This document shows positions 51,604 through 60,116 of a DNA stretch of 64,000 nt, piece after piece (position 1 is the stretch's first letter; each line of letters begins with the position of its first letter). A model generated the notes under the pieces. It was not told the DNA's origin. It did not search any database and worked only from the letters and a program-made list of their open reading frames with translations. The stretch is from RHLJ01 sp965601955. GTDB lineage: Bacteria; Bacteroidota; Rhodothermia; Balneolales; Balneolaceae. The stretch covers positions 3,038,001-3,102,000 of the forward strand of contig OZ271855.1 of NCBI GenBank assembly GCA_965601955.1, written 5' to 3'. A program made the translations under genes and the position numbers.

Positions 51604-52520
51604 TATCCTATACCTTTGAGTTTTCCTTCGATAAAATCAGCTGCTTCTTTGTACGCTTTGTCTAAATCAGGTACTGAAGATTCTGCACCTCCAATATCTA
51701 TCCCAAAATGTCCTTTGAACCCAATCTTGTCTACGGTTTCGAAGAAATCATCCCACCTGATTGCTCCATCACCAATTGCCAAATGTTCAACCTTAGAACC
51801 GCGATTATCTGAAATGTGAATGTAATCGATATACTCAGCGAGACGGTGTAACGCAAGTTGGAGGTTATCTTTCAGGAAGTATTGATTCGCTGTGTCGAAG
51901 TTAAAGCGAAGATTATCCCTTCCCACCGCTTCATGGAAATGCAGGAAAGCATCTGTTGTAGCAGAAAGTACTCCAAGCGCCGGGTGCATTTGATAACTCA
52001 AATCGAACCTTGAAGCTATATCACAAGCCTCCCCGTAGGTTTTAGTCAATTGACCCCAATACGTATTCCAGCTTAAATCTTGAGGAAAGCTAGCCTGCAA
52101 AATGGTTTCTTCATGATAATGCCTAACAATAGGGATATCGGCCGGGAATTGATACGGCGGTAACGGAGCGTTATCTATAACTCCTACTGCACCGAGATAA
52201 GAAGCCACCTCACACCCTTTCTCGAAGAGCTCGAGATTCCTTATCCGTTCAGCTTCATCCGGAGAGGATAAGCCCGGGAGTACTACACAAAAAAACGGGA
52301 CCTTCAAATCATATTTTCTCAAATGGGATAAGATCTGTTCTTTCATTTCGTACACTTTCATCAAATGCTGCTCCCGAATTCCTTCAAGCTCTATTGACGA
52401 AAACCCCAGTTTCATAAACTCGTCGATATGCACAGGCGTTTCCTTAGCATCAGGGGGATACCCATATTTTGTAATGGGATATAAATAGCAGGCTACTATC
52501 CTTGGATCAATGGTGTTCAT
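51603..52520 (-). CDS. Sugar phosphate isomerase/epimerase (xylose isomerase-like TIM barrel)
   Basis: A 305-aa AP-endonuclease-2/xylose isomerase-like TIM barrel: GFSSIELEGIREQHLMK at the start, FNFDTANQYFLKDN and DYIHISDNRG (metal ligands), and GHFGIDIGGAE at the end. It has no signal peptide, so it is cytoplasmic. It probably isomerises or epimerises a sugar from the glycan, but the substrate cannot be read from the sequence. It lies between the cytoplasmic GH2 and the GH20 genes and overlaps GH20 by 1 bp. Confidence 0.85.
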   Translation of the reverse strand: MNTIDPRIVACYLYPITKYGYPPDAKETPVHIDEFMKLGFSSIELEGIREQHLMKVYEMKEQILSHLRKYDLKVPFFCVVLPGLSSPDEAERIRNLELFEKGCEVASYLGAVGVIDNAPLPPYQFPADIPIVRHYHEETILQASFPQDLSWNTYWGQLTKTYGEACDIASRFDLSYQMHPALGVLSATTDAFLHFHEAVGRDNLRFNFDTANQYFLKDNLQLALHRLAEYIDYIHISDNRGSKVEHLAIGDGAIRWDDFFETVDKIGFKGHFGIDIGGAESSVPDLDKAYKEAADFIEGKLKGIG

Positions 52521-52548
52521 TATTCAATCCGGACTATATGTTTTCCCT

Positions 52549-54399
52549 TTAGCCAACATCTGAAACAAGAAAGCCTTGTTTTGGTTGTTTAGGTCGATGT
52601 GAATCTTTGATCTTTTCAAAGGTATTCCAGTGTTTTCTAAGCTCAAAGGCAACGCTTTTCGGAAAGCGATCCCTTGTAAAGATTCCTTTTTTATTTAATA
52701 CCATGCGTCGAAAATGTTGTGGAGTCAGGAAGTCCGAAAAATTCCAGATATGAGCGCCAAAAACATAATCGCTCTGTTCCATTACTTCGAGGTATTTAAA
52801 GATGAATGCTGTTTGGAATTCTTCAGTAAACATTTGTGCAGTAGTAGCATGTAAACCTTCCACAGTATCTGCACCAAACTCTGTAATCATTATAGGCTTT
52901 TGATGTTTGGCAAAAATGGCATCTAGTTCCTGTGCCAAATCTTTAGCTGCCTGTTCCAGCTCGGCGGGTCTGGTATACCAGCCATAGTACCGGTTAATAC
53001 CAATTACATCACACGACTCAAGTGCGATATCATCTTCTTTATACTCTGCCATAGAAATAGACATGACCGGTCGTGTATTATCCAGCTTCCTGGTAAACTC
53101 ATATACTTCCTTGAAGTACATTTTTCCTGCTTCGTTTTGATAATATTCCTCTGCCCATAAATTAGGTTCGTTAGTAATGGACCACGAAATCACACTTGGA
53201 TGATTTTTATCGCGAGCAATCAACTCTTTGATAGCTTGCTTATGATTCCTAAGCAAAGGTTGAAGTTCATCAAAATCATTAGACCAAAATCCCAGGCTAA
53301 CAGCTGGAACTTCATTGATAATCAGAAACCCTAGCTTGTCTCCTAATCTCATCATTTCTTCATCATAAGGATAGTGACTGGTACGATAGGAGTTCGCTCC
53401 AATCCATCTCATTAATTCATGATCCTTAATATAGCCCGGCCTGAACTGTCCCCGGCCAACGATGGGAAATTCTTCATGCTTGCCAAAGCCTGCAAGGAAC
53501 AACTCTTCATTATTGAAGAGCACCTTTCCTCCCTCTACCTTTAATTCCCGGACTCCAAACTCTTCATTGTATTCATCCAGTACTGCGCCATCAAAAAAAA
53601 GAGAGACCCTGGCTGTATACAGGTAAGGGTTTTGGGGAGACCATGCAATTGGGCTGTCTATACTCAGATGAAATTCCTTATTCGTTTCTGATTCCTTTTC
53701 ATCAACCACGTTCATATCCGCATCTAATACCTGGATACGAAGCTTCTCAAATCCGGAGGCATCCACAGCTATATCAATTTCTCCATTTAACTTCGAATCA
53801 ATCTTGATATCAGAAATATATTCTTTGGGAGTAATAACCAGGTTTACGGATCGTGTAAGCCCTCCATAAGGGAAAAAATCGAACCTGGTAGCGGGATATA
53901 GATGCCGCCGTCCATAACCAGGGGTATTGTACAATGGCGATTCAGGATCAACATCTTGTGGCAGAGTATGCATACTTAACCTGCTATCCACACAAATAAC
54001 CAAATGATTTTCCTCACCTGCTGCTAATAAAGCCTCTGTAAGATCCAGCTGAAAAGGAACATATCCGCCAAAGTGTTCACCAATGTATTTACCATTTAAC
54101 CAGACCATTGCTTTATGATCTGCGGCTCCTACTCTCAGCCAAACCCTATGATTCTTCTGAATAATTGAAGGAATAGTAAAGTATGTTTCATGCCACGCCT
54201 GACCTATAAAGTTTTTTAGTCCTTGTTCTTCAAGTTGTTCATTCCAGGAGCCTGGAATAGCAATCTGGTGAACATCCCCTGACAGCTTGTTTTCATACCA
54301 TCTTTCCTGGTTCCCTACATCAGACGGGTCTGCTTTTAAATTCCAATAGCCAGCTAAATCAAATACTGCACGGAAGTTATTTTGTTGTGGATAAAGCAT
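52549..54399 (-). CDS. uidA: GH2 beta-glucuronidase, cytoplasmic
   Basis: The frame opens at 54456 inside the previous gene, but ATG 54399 yields an E. coli GUS-like start (MLYPQQNNFRAVFDLAGYWN; 616 aa) without a signal peptide. It has the GH2 jelly-roll, immunoglobulin-like and TIM-barrel domains. Acid/base Glu411 (SITNEPNLW) and nucleophile Glu507 (MITEFGAD) are in place, and LNKKGIFTRDRFPK (Asn569, Lys571) is the NxK motif that binds the glucuronate carboxylate, so glucuronidase activity is well supported. It would release D-glucuronate inside the cell for the Uxu branch. Confidence 0.93.
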   Translation of the reverse strand: MLYPQQNNFRAVFDLAGYWNLKADPSDVGNQERWYENKLSGDVHQIAIPGSWNEQLEEQGLKNFIGQAWHETYFTIPSIIQKNHRVWLRVGAADHKAMVWLNGKYIGEHFGGYVPFQLDLTEALLAAGEENHLVICVDSRLSMHTLPQDVDPESPLYNTPGYGRRHLYPATRFDFFPYGGLTRSVNLVITPKEYISDIKIDSKLNGEIDIAVDASGFEKLRIQVLDADMNVVDEKESETNKEFHLSIDSPIAWSPQNPYLYTARVSLFFDGAVLDEYNEEFGVRELKVEGGKVLFNNEELFLAGFGKHEEFPIVGRGQFRPGYIKDHELMRWIGANSYRTSHYPYDEEMMRLGDKLGFLIINEVPAVSLGFWSNDFDELQPLLRNHKQAIKELIARDKNHPSVISWSITNEPNLWAEEYYQNEAGKMYFKEVYEFTRKLDNTRPVMSISMAEYKEDDIALESCDVIGINRYYGWYTRPAELEQAAKDLAQELDAIFAKHQKPIMITEFGADTVEGLHATTAQMFTEEFQTAFIFKYLEVMEQSDYVFGAHIWNFSDFLTPQHFRRMVLNKKGIFTRDRFPKSVAFELRKHWNTFEKIKDSHRPKQPKQGFLVSDVG

Positions 54400-54427
54400 T
54401 GCTACAATTGTTTCCTCTATTTCTATT

Positions 54428-55678
54428 TCAAATCTTAAAAATCCCAATGATTCCAAATACTGCCATTACGATGGAGAACACCAGGGTAATCCCTACGAGT
54501 ATATTTTGGCGTGTACTAAGAATGTGATCTCCCACCACACCCTTCTGGTTCATCAAAATCAACATTAAAAGAATTACTACCGGTGTTACAATGGCGATAA
54601 ATACCTGTGACATGATCATTACAAAAACTGGCCGAGCTCCAAAAAGAGGTACTGTCAAACTTAAAAGGATGATTCCAAGTGAGATTAACCGATTTGTTGT
54701 GGACTGAAAATTTGGGTTCTCACCTTTATAATCGGCAATGAGCATCGGAGCGAGCATGATATGTGGAAATAAAGAGGATAATCCCGCCGCTAGAATCCCT
54801 CCAACAAATATGGATAGTGCAAAACGGCCTGCAAATGGTTCCAGGAGTTTCACCATATCAATGGCGTTGTCCACTTTAATACCTTGAGGATACATAGTAC
54901 CTGCTGCAGCTGCCATTACAGCAATACTTAAAACAAACATGATAATGGCAGACACTTTTGCATCTCTCTTTTCGAGATTAAGCTGCTCCAGGGACCATCC
55001 TTTACCCTTTATCAGTATTGATCTTACCACATAAATAACAGCTCCCATTGTAGTACCCACCATGCTGGCAATTAGTAAAAATGCCCCGGGTTCGTTAGGA
55101 ATACCCGAGACGATTCCAGCGATAACTTCTGATGGCTCAGGAATAACAATTACCATAGTTATCAAGAAACTGATCCCCATGACACCTACAAATACGGCCA
55201 GTACCTTTTCGAAGAAGTTTTGTTTTCCATTCCATAGTAAAGCAAATAGGATTGCTCCAAAACCTAAAGTCGAATACAGAGGATTGACACCATCTCCGCT
55301 TTCTGTTAAGGGCCTGGTCCATTCCTGGGTAACCTGGGTTACGATGGCCATCACCCCTACACTGCCTACAGCCTCCGTAAAGATGAGTGCGATAAGTACA
55401 AATAGAGCCACCGGCTTACCAAAATGTTGTTTGTAGCCGTGAATGACTGTATCACCGGTTACAATGGTGTACTTTCCGAATACAACAATCAGGATATAAG
55501 TGAATATACAAGAGAGCAAAAGCGGCCAGGCAAGCTGCATACCGTATGCTGCCCCTGTTGATGCCATTGAAGTAACACTTCCTGTACCAATATTATATCC
55601 AATAATGAATAACCCTGGCCCTACTGAGAGGATCAAGAGCATAAAGCGCTTTAAAAAATTACTCTTCTTTTCTTTCAT
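54428..55678 (-). CDS. NRAMP-fold transporter lacking the metal-binding motifs
   Basis: A 416-aa, 11-12-helix membrane protein of the NRAMP family (SVGPGLFIIGYN, TAAYGMQL-like helix 1, FVLIALIFTEAVGSVGVM). In true NRAMP metal transporters helix 1 has DPGN and helix 6 has MPH. Here the matching places read GTGS and MGA (GTTMGAVIYVV), so the manganese/iron ligands are missing. In an operon with glycosidases it more likely carries a sugar, amino sugar or uronate. The gene lies between the 857-aa lipoprotein and the GH2 beta-glucuronidase. Confidence 0.8.
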   Translation of the reverse strand: MKEKKSNFLKRFMLLILSVGPGLFIIGYNIGTGSVTSMASTGAAYGMQLAWPLLLSCIFTYILIVVFGKYTIVTGDTVIHGYKQHFGKPVALFVLIALIFTEAVGSVGVMAIVTQVTQEWTRPLTESGDGVNPLYSTLGFGAILFALLWNGKQNFFEKVLAVFVGVMGISFLITMVIVIPEPSEVIAGIVSGIPNEPGAFLLIASMVGTTMGAVIYVVRSILIKGKGWSLEQLNLEKRDAKVSAIIMFVLSIAVMAAAAGTMYPQGIKVDNAIDMVKLLEPFAGRFALSIFVGGILAAGLSSLFPHIMLAPMLIADYKGENPNFQSTTNRLISLGIILLSLTVPLFGARPVFVMIMSQVFIAIVTPVVILLMLILMNQKGVVGDHILSTRQNILVGITLVFSIVMAVFGIIGIFKI

Positions 55679-55681
55679 AGA

Positions 55682-58255
55682 TCACTCAGAAATGGAGCTG
55701 ATAGAAATGTTCAGCAGGGTTTTGGGTTCGATATTCAAGGTGAACCGGTTTCCTCTTTTCGTAACCTGAATGCGTTCCTCCTCTTTCATTCCCTCTCCCT
55801 CTTTAATAAGCATGTATTCGCCGGTCTTGAGCTGCCATAATCTCATCGTCAGCTCTTCATTTGTATCAGAAAAGGAATAAAGCTGTATTTGGATGTTAGA
55901 GGAGTCGCTTTCTGTAACCAGAAAGGATATATCTCTGCTGGCCTTCTCCCAACTTACTCCAATATAGGGTGAGGCACTTTCGTCCACACCAAAACCTGTA
56001 ATCATCCCTTGAAGAATCCCGGCTTCACGGCCTCTGGGCTCCCTGATAAATACACGATCTGTATGAATAGCTTCCGTACTTATCATAGGTTCATTGTAGC
56101 GGACGCTTTCCAAATAAGGGGTCATCGCATCAAGCAGAAACTGTTCATTTTTGGTAATCCGATACTTTATAAATGGTGTTCCATGTTCCAGGATGAGCTC
56201 ATCATAGGTTTGATCATGTGTAAGTAATCTCCAACTCTCAACCACATTCCAGAAATTTGATGAGTTTCCGATTGTATAAGCAGCCCATGCCTCGCTTCCT
56301 TCCTCAAAGGTGTTTCGCGATTGATCGATTTGATTTTTGTATCTGGATACCAATTCTAAGTGCTGAATTAACGGTTCCAGGTATTTTGAATCGGCAGTAA
56401 AAGTCCAGGTATATAAAAACTGGTCAAGTATTGCAGAACTGCCATTCCAATTGAAATAATCCCAAAACATATTGGCATGGTACCAGGTAGGTTCATTTCC
56501 ATTTATTATACCGGATGGAAACTCCACAGAAGGAGGAATAATCCACTTTGGCTTTCCTTTTGAAGTACTCTGAGCAATGTTTACCCAGGCATCTGCCCAT
56601 TCGATCAACGCTTGGCGCGTTTGTGGATCACCGGTTTTCCAAAGAAAATACCGCACTGCTTTTGTGGCTCTGGCATTATAGGCTACATCCCTGTTTTTTG
56701 GGGGTTCCATTTCCACTTCAGAAGAACTGAACCAGGCGGATTTAAAAAACCGTTCTCCATGATCATTAAACCCTGACCACAAATTCTGAAAATGCATGGA
56801 AGAATATCCCAGACGATCAATGTATTCTTGTTCGTCGGTAAAGAATACCATCAATGGAGCAGTATCAGAAATAAACTCAGATGAATGTTCTACATCACTT
56901 GGTTTTTTTGCATATCCATCTTTGATTCTTGAGCTATTCCAGACTCCATCGGCCAACTTTTTCCAACCTGTGTAGGCTGTTTCATCTCCGGAAAGAATCA
57001 ATGGAGACCACCAACGAAGAATTTCTACATCATCACCAAATTTACCACCAAACTCTCCATTCTCTGATTGTTGCTCTAATACCCACCAATCAGCAACTGA
57101 TTTCAAGCGATTCGATAGTTCCCACTGATAAAATGCCCAATCGGGAGCATTACCTTGCTCAGCATTGTCGAAAGGATCAGGATTGTCAATTTTTTCGCCA
57201 TTGTACATTCGAACCAGTTCATCCTGCGGATGAAGTTGATACATAGCCGTCAAATCCCGCTCAGCATTACGGCCTTCTCCGGCTCCGCCACGCTCAAGCC
57301 ATAACCAGTACAATAACCGACCACGATACCAAAGTGCACGTTCATATAGAATACTTTCAGATGCAGTAGGTTGGTTTAAGATTGCATCAAATAACATCAC
57401 CGACTGGTGCAGGTGATCAAATAATGATAAACCCGTTTTATCGGTTGCCCATGACCAACCCCGATAATAAAAATACATTTCAGCTTCCTTCAGAATTTCT
57501 AGTTGCTGGGTCCAATAAGCCTTGAAATTCCGATTTACTGCATTATCAGAGAGTCCCTCCACAAGCTGAAGAGCTGCTTCAAAAGAAGAACCATCCTGAA
57601 AGTGCATGACCTGTTCTAATTGCTGATACACTTGCCGCTGCTCCTCATTACTAGGATCACTTTCATCTGGTATGATGGTAAATCCAAGTAATCTTGCTTC
57701 ATCCCTCCCACCTGAAAGCCGGAAGCTTAACTCACCATCGGAAACAGTAACCAGACGCTGTACTATGCGGTACATCTTTTGTGGAGCAGGGCGTAACCCT
57801 CCATGTTCGGCATGTGGTTGAAAGTCCTGAAACTCCATGGGCTCAGGTGATCCATTTATAGATAACGAAACTGTCGAAGAATCTTCTAACCCACCATCAA
57901 GCCAGAGAGTTAACCACCACTCCCCATTAGGGAGCGAACTTTTCCATCCAATCTCAGGGGCTATTACCCCATCAATGGAAAAGTCAGTCCGCGATGCCGT
58001 CCAGTCATCGTGAAAAAATTCGTCAAGGTTTTCAGAAGTCCACCCAAAACCAAGATTTGCATCATAACTCAAACCTGCTGGCACATTAAAAGCAGTTTCT
58101 TGCCCACTAAGTACACCGCTCCCGGCATCAAAATATGAGGGTACAACATTTATTTGATCCTTAACTGATACAGAAAGGCATGCTGACAAACTTAGTATTC
58201 CTATCAGTCCTGTAATCATCTGCCCGGTTCTTTTGCTAATCATAATCTTTTTCAA
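55682..58255 (-). CDS. Large lipoprotein of unknown function, candidate glycan-active enzyme
   Basis: An 857-aa protein with a lipobox (ILSLSAC, Cys26). About 150 residues of beta-sandwich-like sequence (WWLTLWLDGG, VSLSINGSPEPMEF) are followed by a long tryptophan- and tyrosine-rich helical part (RGWSWATDKTG, ERALWYRGRLLYWLWLERG, WYHANMFWDYFNWNG) that looks like an (alpha/alpha) toroid, and by a short beta-rich C-terminal domain. This layout is common in polysaccharide lyases and in some glycosidases, but I do not recognise the family. It overlaps the upstream GH2 gene by 20 bp and precedes the NRAMP-like transporter. It is probably an outer- or inner-membrane-anchored enzyme of the same pathway. 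Confidence 0.6.
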   Translation of the reverse strand: MKKIMISKRTGQMITGLIGILSLSACLSVSVKDQINVVPSYFDAGSGVLSGQETAFNVPAGLSYDANLGFGWTSENLDEFFHDDWTASRTDFSIDGVIAPEIGWKSSLPNGEWWLTLWLDGGLEDSSTVSLSINGSPEPMEFQDFQPHAEHGGLRPAPQKMYRIVQRLVTVSDGELSFRLSGGRDEARLLGFTIIPDESDPSNEEQRQVYQQLEQVMHFQDGSSFEAALQLVEGLSDNAVNRNFKAYWTQQLEILKEAEMYFYYRGWSWATDKTGLSLFDHLHQSVMLFDAILNQPTASESILYERALWYRGRLLYWLWLERGGAGEGRNAERDLTAMYQLHPQDELVRMYNGEKIDNPDPFDNAEQGNAPDWAFYQWELSNRLKSVADWWVLEQQSENGEFGGKFGDDVEILRWWSPLILSGDETAYTGWKKLADGVWNSSRIKDGYAKKPSDVEHSSEFISDTAPLMVFFTDEQEYIDRLGYSSMHFQNLWSGFNDHGERFFKSAWFSSSEVEMEPPKNRDVAYNARATKAVRYFLWKTGDPQTRQALIEWADAWVNIAQSTSKGKPKWIIPPSVEFPSGIINGNEPTWYHANMFWDYFNWNGSSAILDQFLYTWTFTADSKYLEPLIQHLELVSRYKNQIDQSRNTFEEGSEAWAAYTIGNSSNFWNVVESWRLLTHDQTYDELILEHGTPFIKYRITKNEQFLLDAMTPYLESVRYNEPMISTEAIHTDRVFIREPRGREAGILQGMITGFGVDESASPYIGVSWEKASRDISFLVTESDSSNIQIQLYSFSDTNEELTMRLWQLKTGEYMLIKEGEGMKEEERIQVTKRGNRFTLNIEPKTLLNISISSISE

Positions 58256-60044
58256 TTTGGTTATACCAACTTAACAGGGTATTAAAGGCTTGTTTTCGCA
58301 CGCCATTTTCATCAATCAGGCCTTTTCTGTTCCAATAATTCTGGAATGCTCCATGATATCTTCTCGGAGTTCTGAAGTCTTTCAGAATCCATGGCATAGT
58401 TCCTCTCAAAAAAGGTACATCTGTTGCCATTTGCATAGTCTGGTCAATAAAATAGGCCTGGAATTCTTCTGTCCAGCGAGTCATCTTATCGCCGTAATTA
58501 CCTGCTAATGCTCCGGCACCGAATTCACTCAACAACATGGGTTTATTGTAACTTGTTTCCCAGGTTACATCCGTTATTTTGTCTGGATAATCCATCCCAT
58601 ACCATCCTACGTATTGGTTGATGGAAAGCACATCAAGATATGCTCCGAGCGGATCATCAATAGTTTTTACACCCGCACTATGAGATACTTTTAAGGCAGC
58701 AGAAACCAGCCTTGTTTCATCTAAATCCCGAACTGTATGGATTAAGGACTTTAAGAAAGCATTCCTATGCTCAGTGATTGGAGTTTCATTAGCTACACTC
58801 CAGATAATAATTGAAGCCCTGTTTTTATCGCGCAGATAATTTGTGGTTAACATTTGCTGCGCCATTGCCTGTGTTTTTGGATTTTGATAATCCATGTCTT
58901 CCCAATACACAGGAATTTCACTCCAAACCATCAAACCCAGGCTATCTGCAAGGCGAACCATTTTTTCGGTATGGGGATAATGAGCAAGCCGGACAAAGTT
59001 TGCATTCATTGCAACTGCTTTTTCCAAAAGGTCTTTTGCCGTCTCCCAATTCAATGCCCGTGTTGGTACTCCTATAGCCTCTTCGTGCAGACAGATGCCC
59101 CTTAGAAAAATGCTTTCTCCATTAAGCAACAGGTTTGGTCCTACAGCTTCTATCGTTCTGAAGCCTATCCTGTCTTCCAGTTTCTCTTTTGATGTAGAAA
59201 GCTCCACATCAAAGAGCTTTGGGTTTTCCGGAGACCATAACTCCAGGTCCTGTGGCCTAAAAACGAATTCGACCATACCAGGAGCGATTATTTTTGTGCG
59301 CTGCGAAATTCCAAGCTTAGGGATACTTATTTCAACTTCTGTCTCTTTTTTACTTTCACTCTCCAGTTTTACCGTTGCATGAATTTCTTCTTCCTGGTAG
59401 CTAAATGTATATGAATGGATATACGTATCGGGAATTTTCAGAATCCAAACCGGGCGGGTAATTCCACCGTAATTCCACCAATCAAAATCCTTTGCGGGGA
59501 TTCCATCATCTTTCCTTGTATTGTCAACAGCTAATACAATAGAATTTTCTGCATCAAGCAAGTCAGTGATATCAAACTGAAAGGGAGTGAATCCGCCCTC
59601 ATGCTGACCCAACTTAGTACCATTTAAATACACATGAGAAATATAGTTCACTGCCTCAAAATATAGGAGATACCGATACCCTTCTTCTCTACTGAAATTT
59701 ACTTTCTTGCGATACCACATCAACCCTTCATACCATTCAAATCCTTCAATTTGACTATTCCAGTCACCCGGCACCTGGATATCCCATGCAGAATCCCATT
59801 CATATTCGATCAGTTCTCCTTCGTTTAGAATAGCTACGTCATCGGCTGGAAAGTTGCGACGGTACTTGCTCTTTTTAAGCCCCGTTTCCATAGGATCAGG
59901 AATCACCTTCCATGTGCCATTCAAATCGATTTTCTCTCTGCCATATATATTCTCCACTATCTCATAATCCTGAGCATAGCTTTTCGTACTGAAAAGGCAC
60001 ATAGCCGCCAATGCAATAGAAAATAAAATGCGATTAATTCTCAT
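58236..60044 (-). CDS. GH2 beta-glucuronidase, secreted
   Basis: A 602-aa GH2 enzyme with a signal peptide (RILFSIALAAMCLFSTKSYAQ). The three GH2 domains are seen (WYRKKVNFSREEGYRYLLYF; ELWSPENPKLFDVEL; FLRGICLHEEAIG). Acid/base Glu420 (SVANETPITE) and nucleophile Glu507 (LLSEFGAGA) are present, and WNRKGLID (Asn572, Lys574) keeps the NxK carboxylate-binding motif. It would trim glucuronate in the periplasm, complementing the cytoplasmic GH2 of the same operon. It is the first gene of the leftward ten-gene operon, after the terminator at 60071. Confidence 0.88.
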   Translation of the reverse strand: MRINRILFSIALAAMCLFSTKSYAQDYEIVENIYGREKIDLNGTWKVIPDPMETGLKKSKYRRNFPADDVAILNEGELIEYEWDSAWDIQVPGDWNSQIEGFEWYEGLMWYRKKVNFSREEGYRYLLYFEAVNYISHVYLNGTKLGQHEGGFTPFQFDITDLLDAENSIVLAVDNTRKDDGIPAKDFDWWNYGGITRPVWILKIPDTYIHSYTFSYQEEEIHATVKLESESKKETEVEISIPKLGISQRTKIIAPGMVEFVFRPQDLELWSPENPKLFDVELSTSKEKLEDRIGFRTIEAVGPNLLLNGESIFLRGICLHEEAIGVPTRALNWETAKDLLEKAVAMNANFVRLAHYPHTEKMVRLADSLGLMVWSEIPVYWEDMDYQNPKTQAMAQQMLTTNYLRDKNRASIIIWSVANETPITEHRNAFLKSLIHTVRDLDETRLVSAALKVSHSAGVKTIDDPLGAYLDVLSINQYVGWYGMDYPDKITDVTWETSYNKPMLLSEFGAGALAGNYGDKMTRWTEEFQAYFIDQTMQMATDVPFLRGTMPWILKDFRTPRRYHGAFQNYWNRKGLIDENGVRKQAFNTLLSWYNQIEKDYD

Positions 60045-60060
60045 GATTAGAATAGTGGAT

Positions 60061-60094
60061 TAGAAAAAGAGAAGAGTCTTTTCAAAGACTCTTC
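60061..60094 (-). terminator. Rho-independent terminator after the T9SS beta-helix gene
   Basis: Read on the minus strand, GAAGAGTCTTT and AAAGACTCTTC form a perfect 11-bp stem with a 2-nt loop, followed by TCTTTTTCTA. It lies 22 bp past the stop of the T9SS protein and before the GH2 start, so it ends or reduces transcription from the TonB-receptor side. Confidence 0.85.
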
Positions 60095-60116
60095 CATTAA
60101 TCTTAACTGATTGTAT

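Noticed and set aside
52549..54456. Long form of the GH2 beta-glucuronidase starting at 54456
   Set aside because: The extra 19 residues overlap the NRAMP-like gene and do not fit the GUS N-terminus; ATG 54399 aligns with known family starts.
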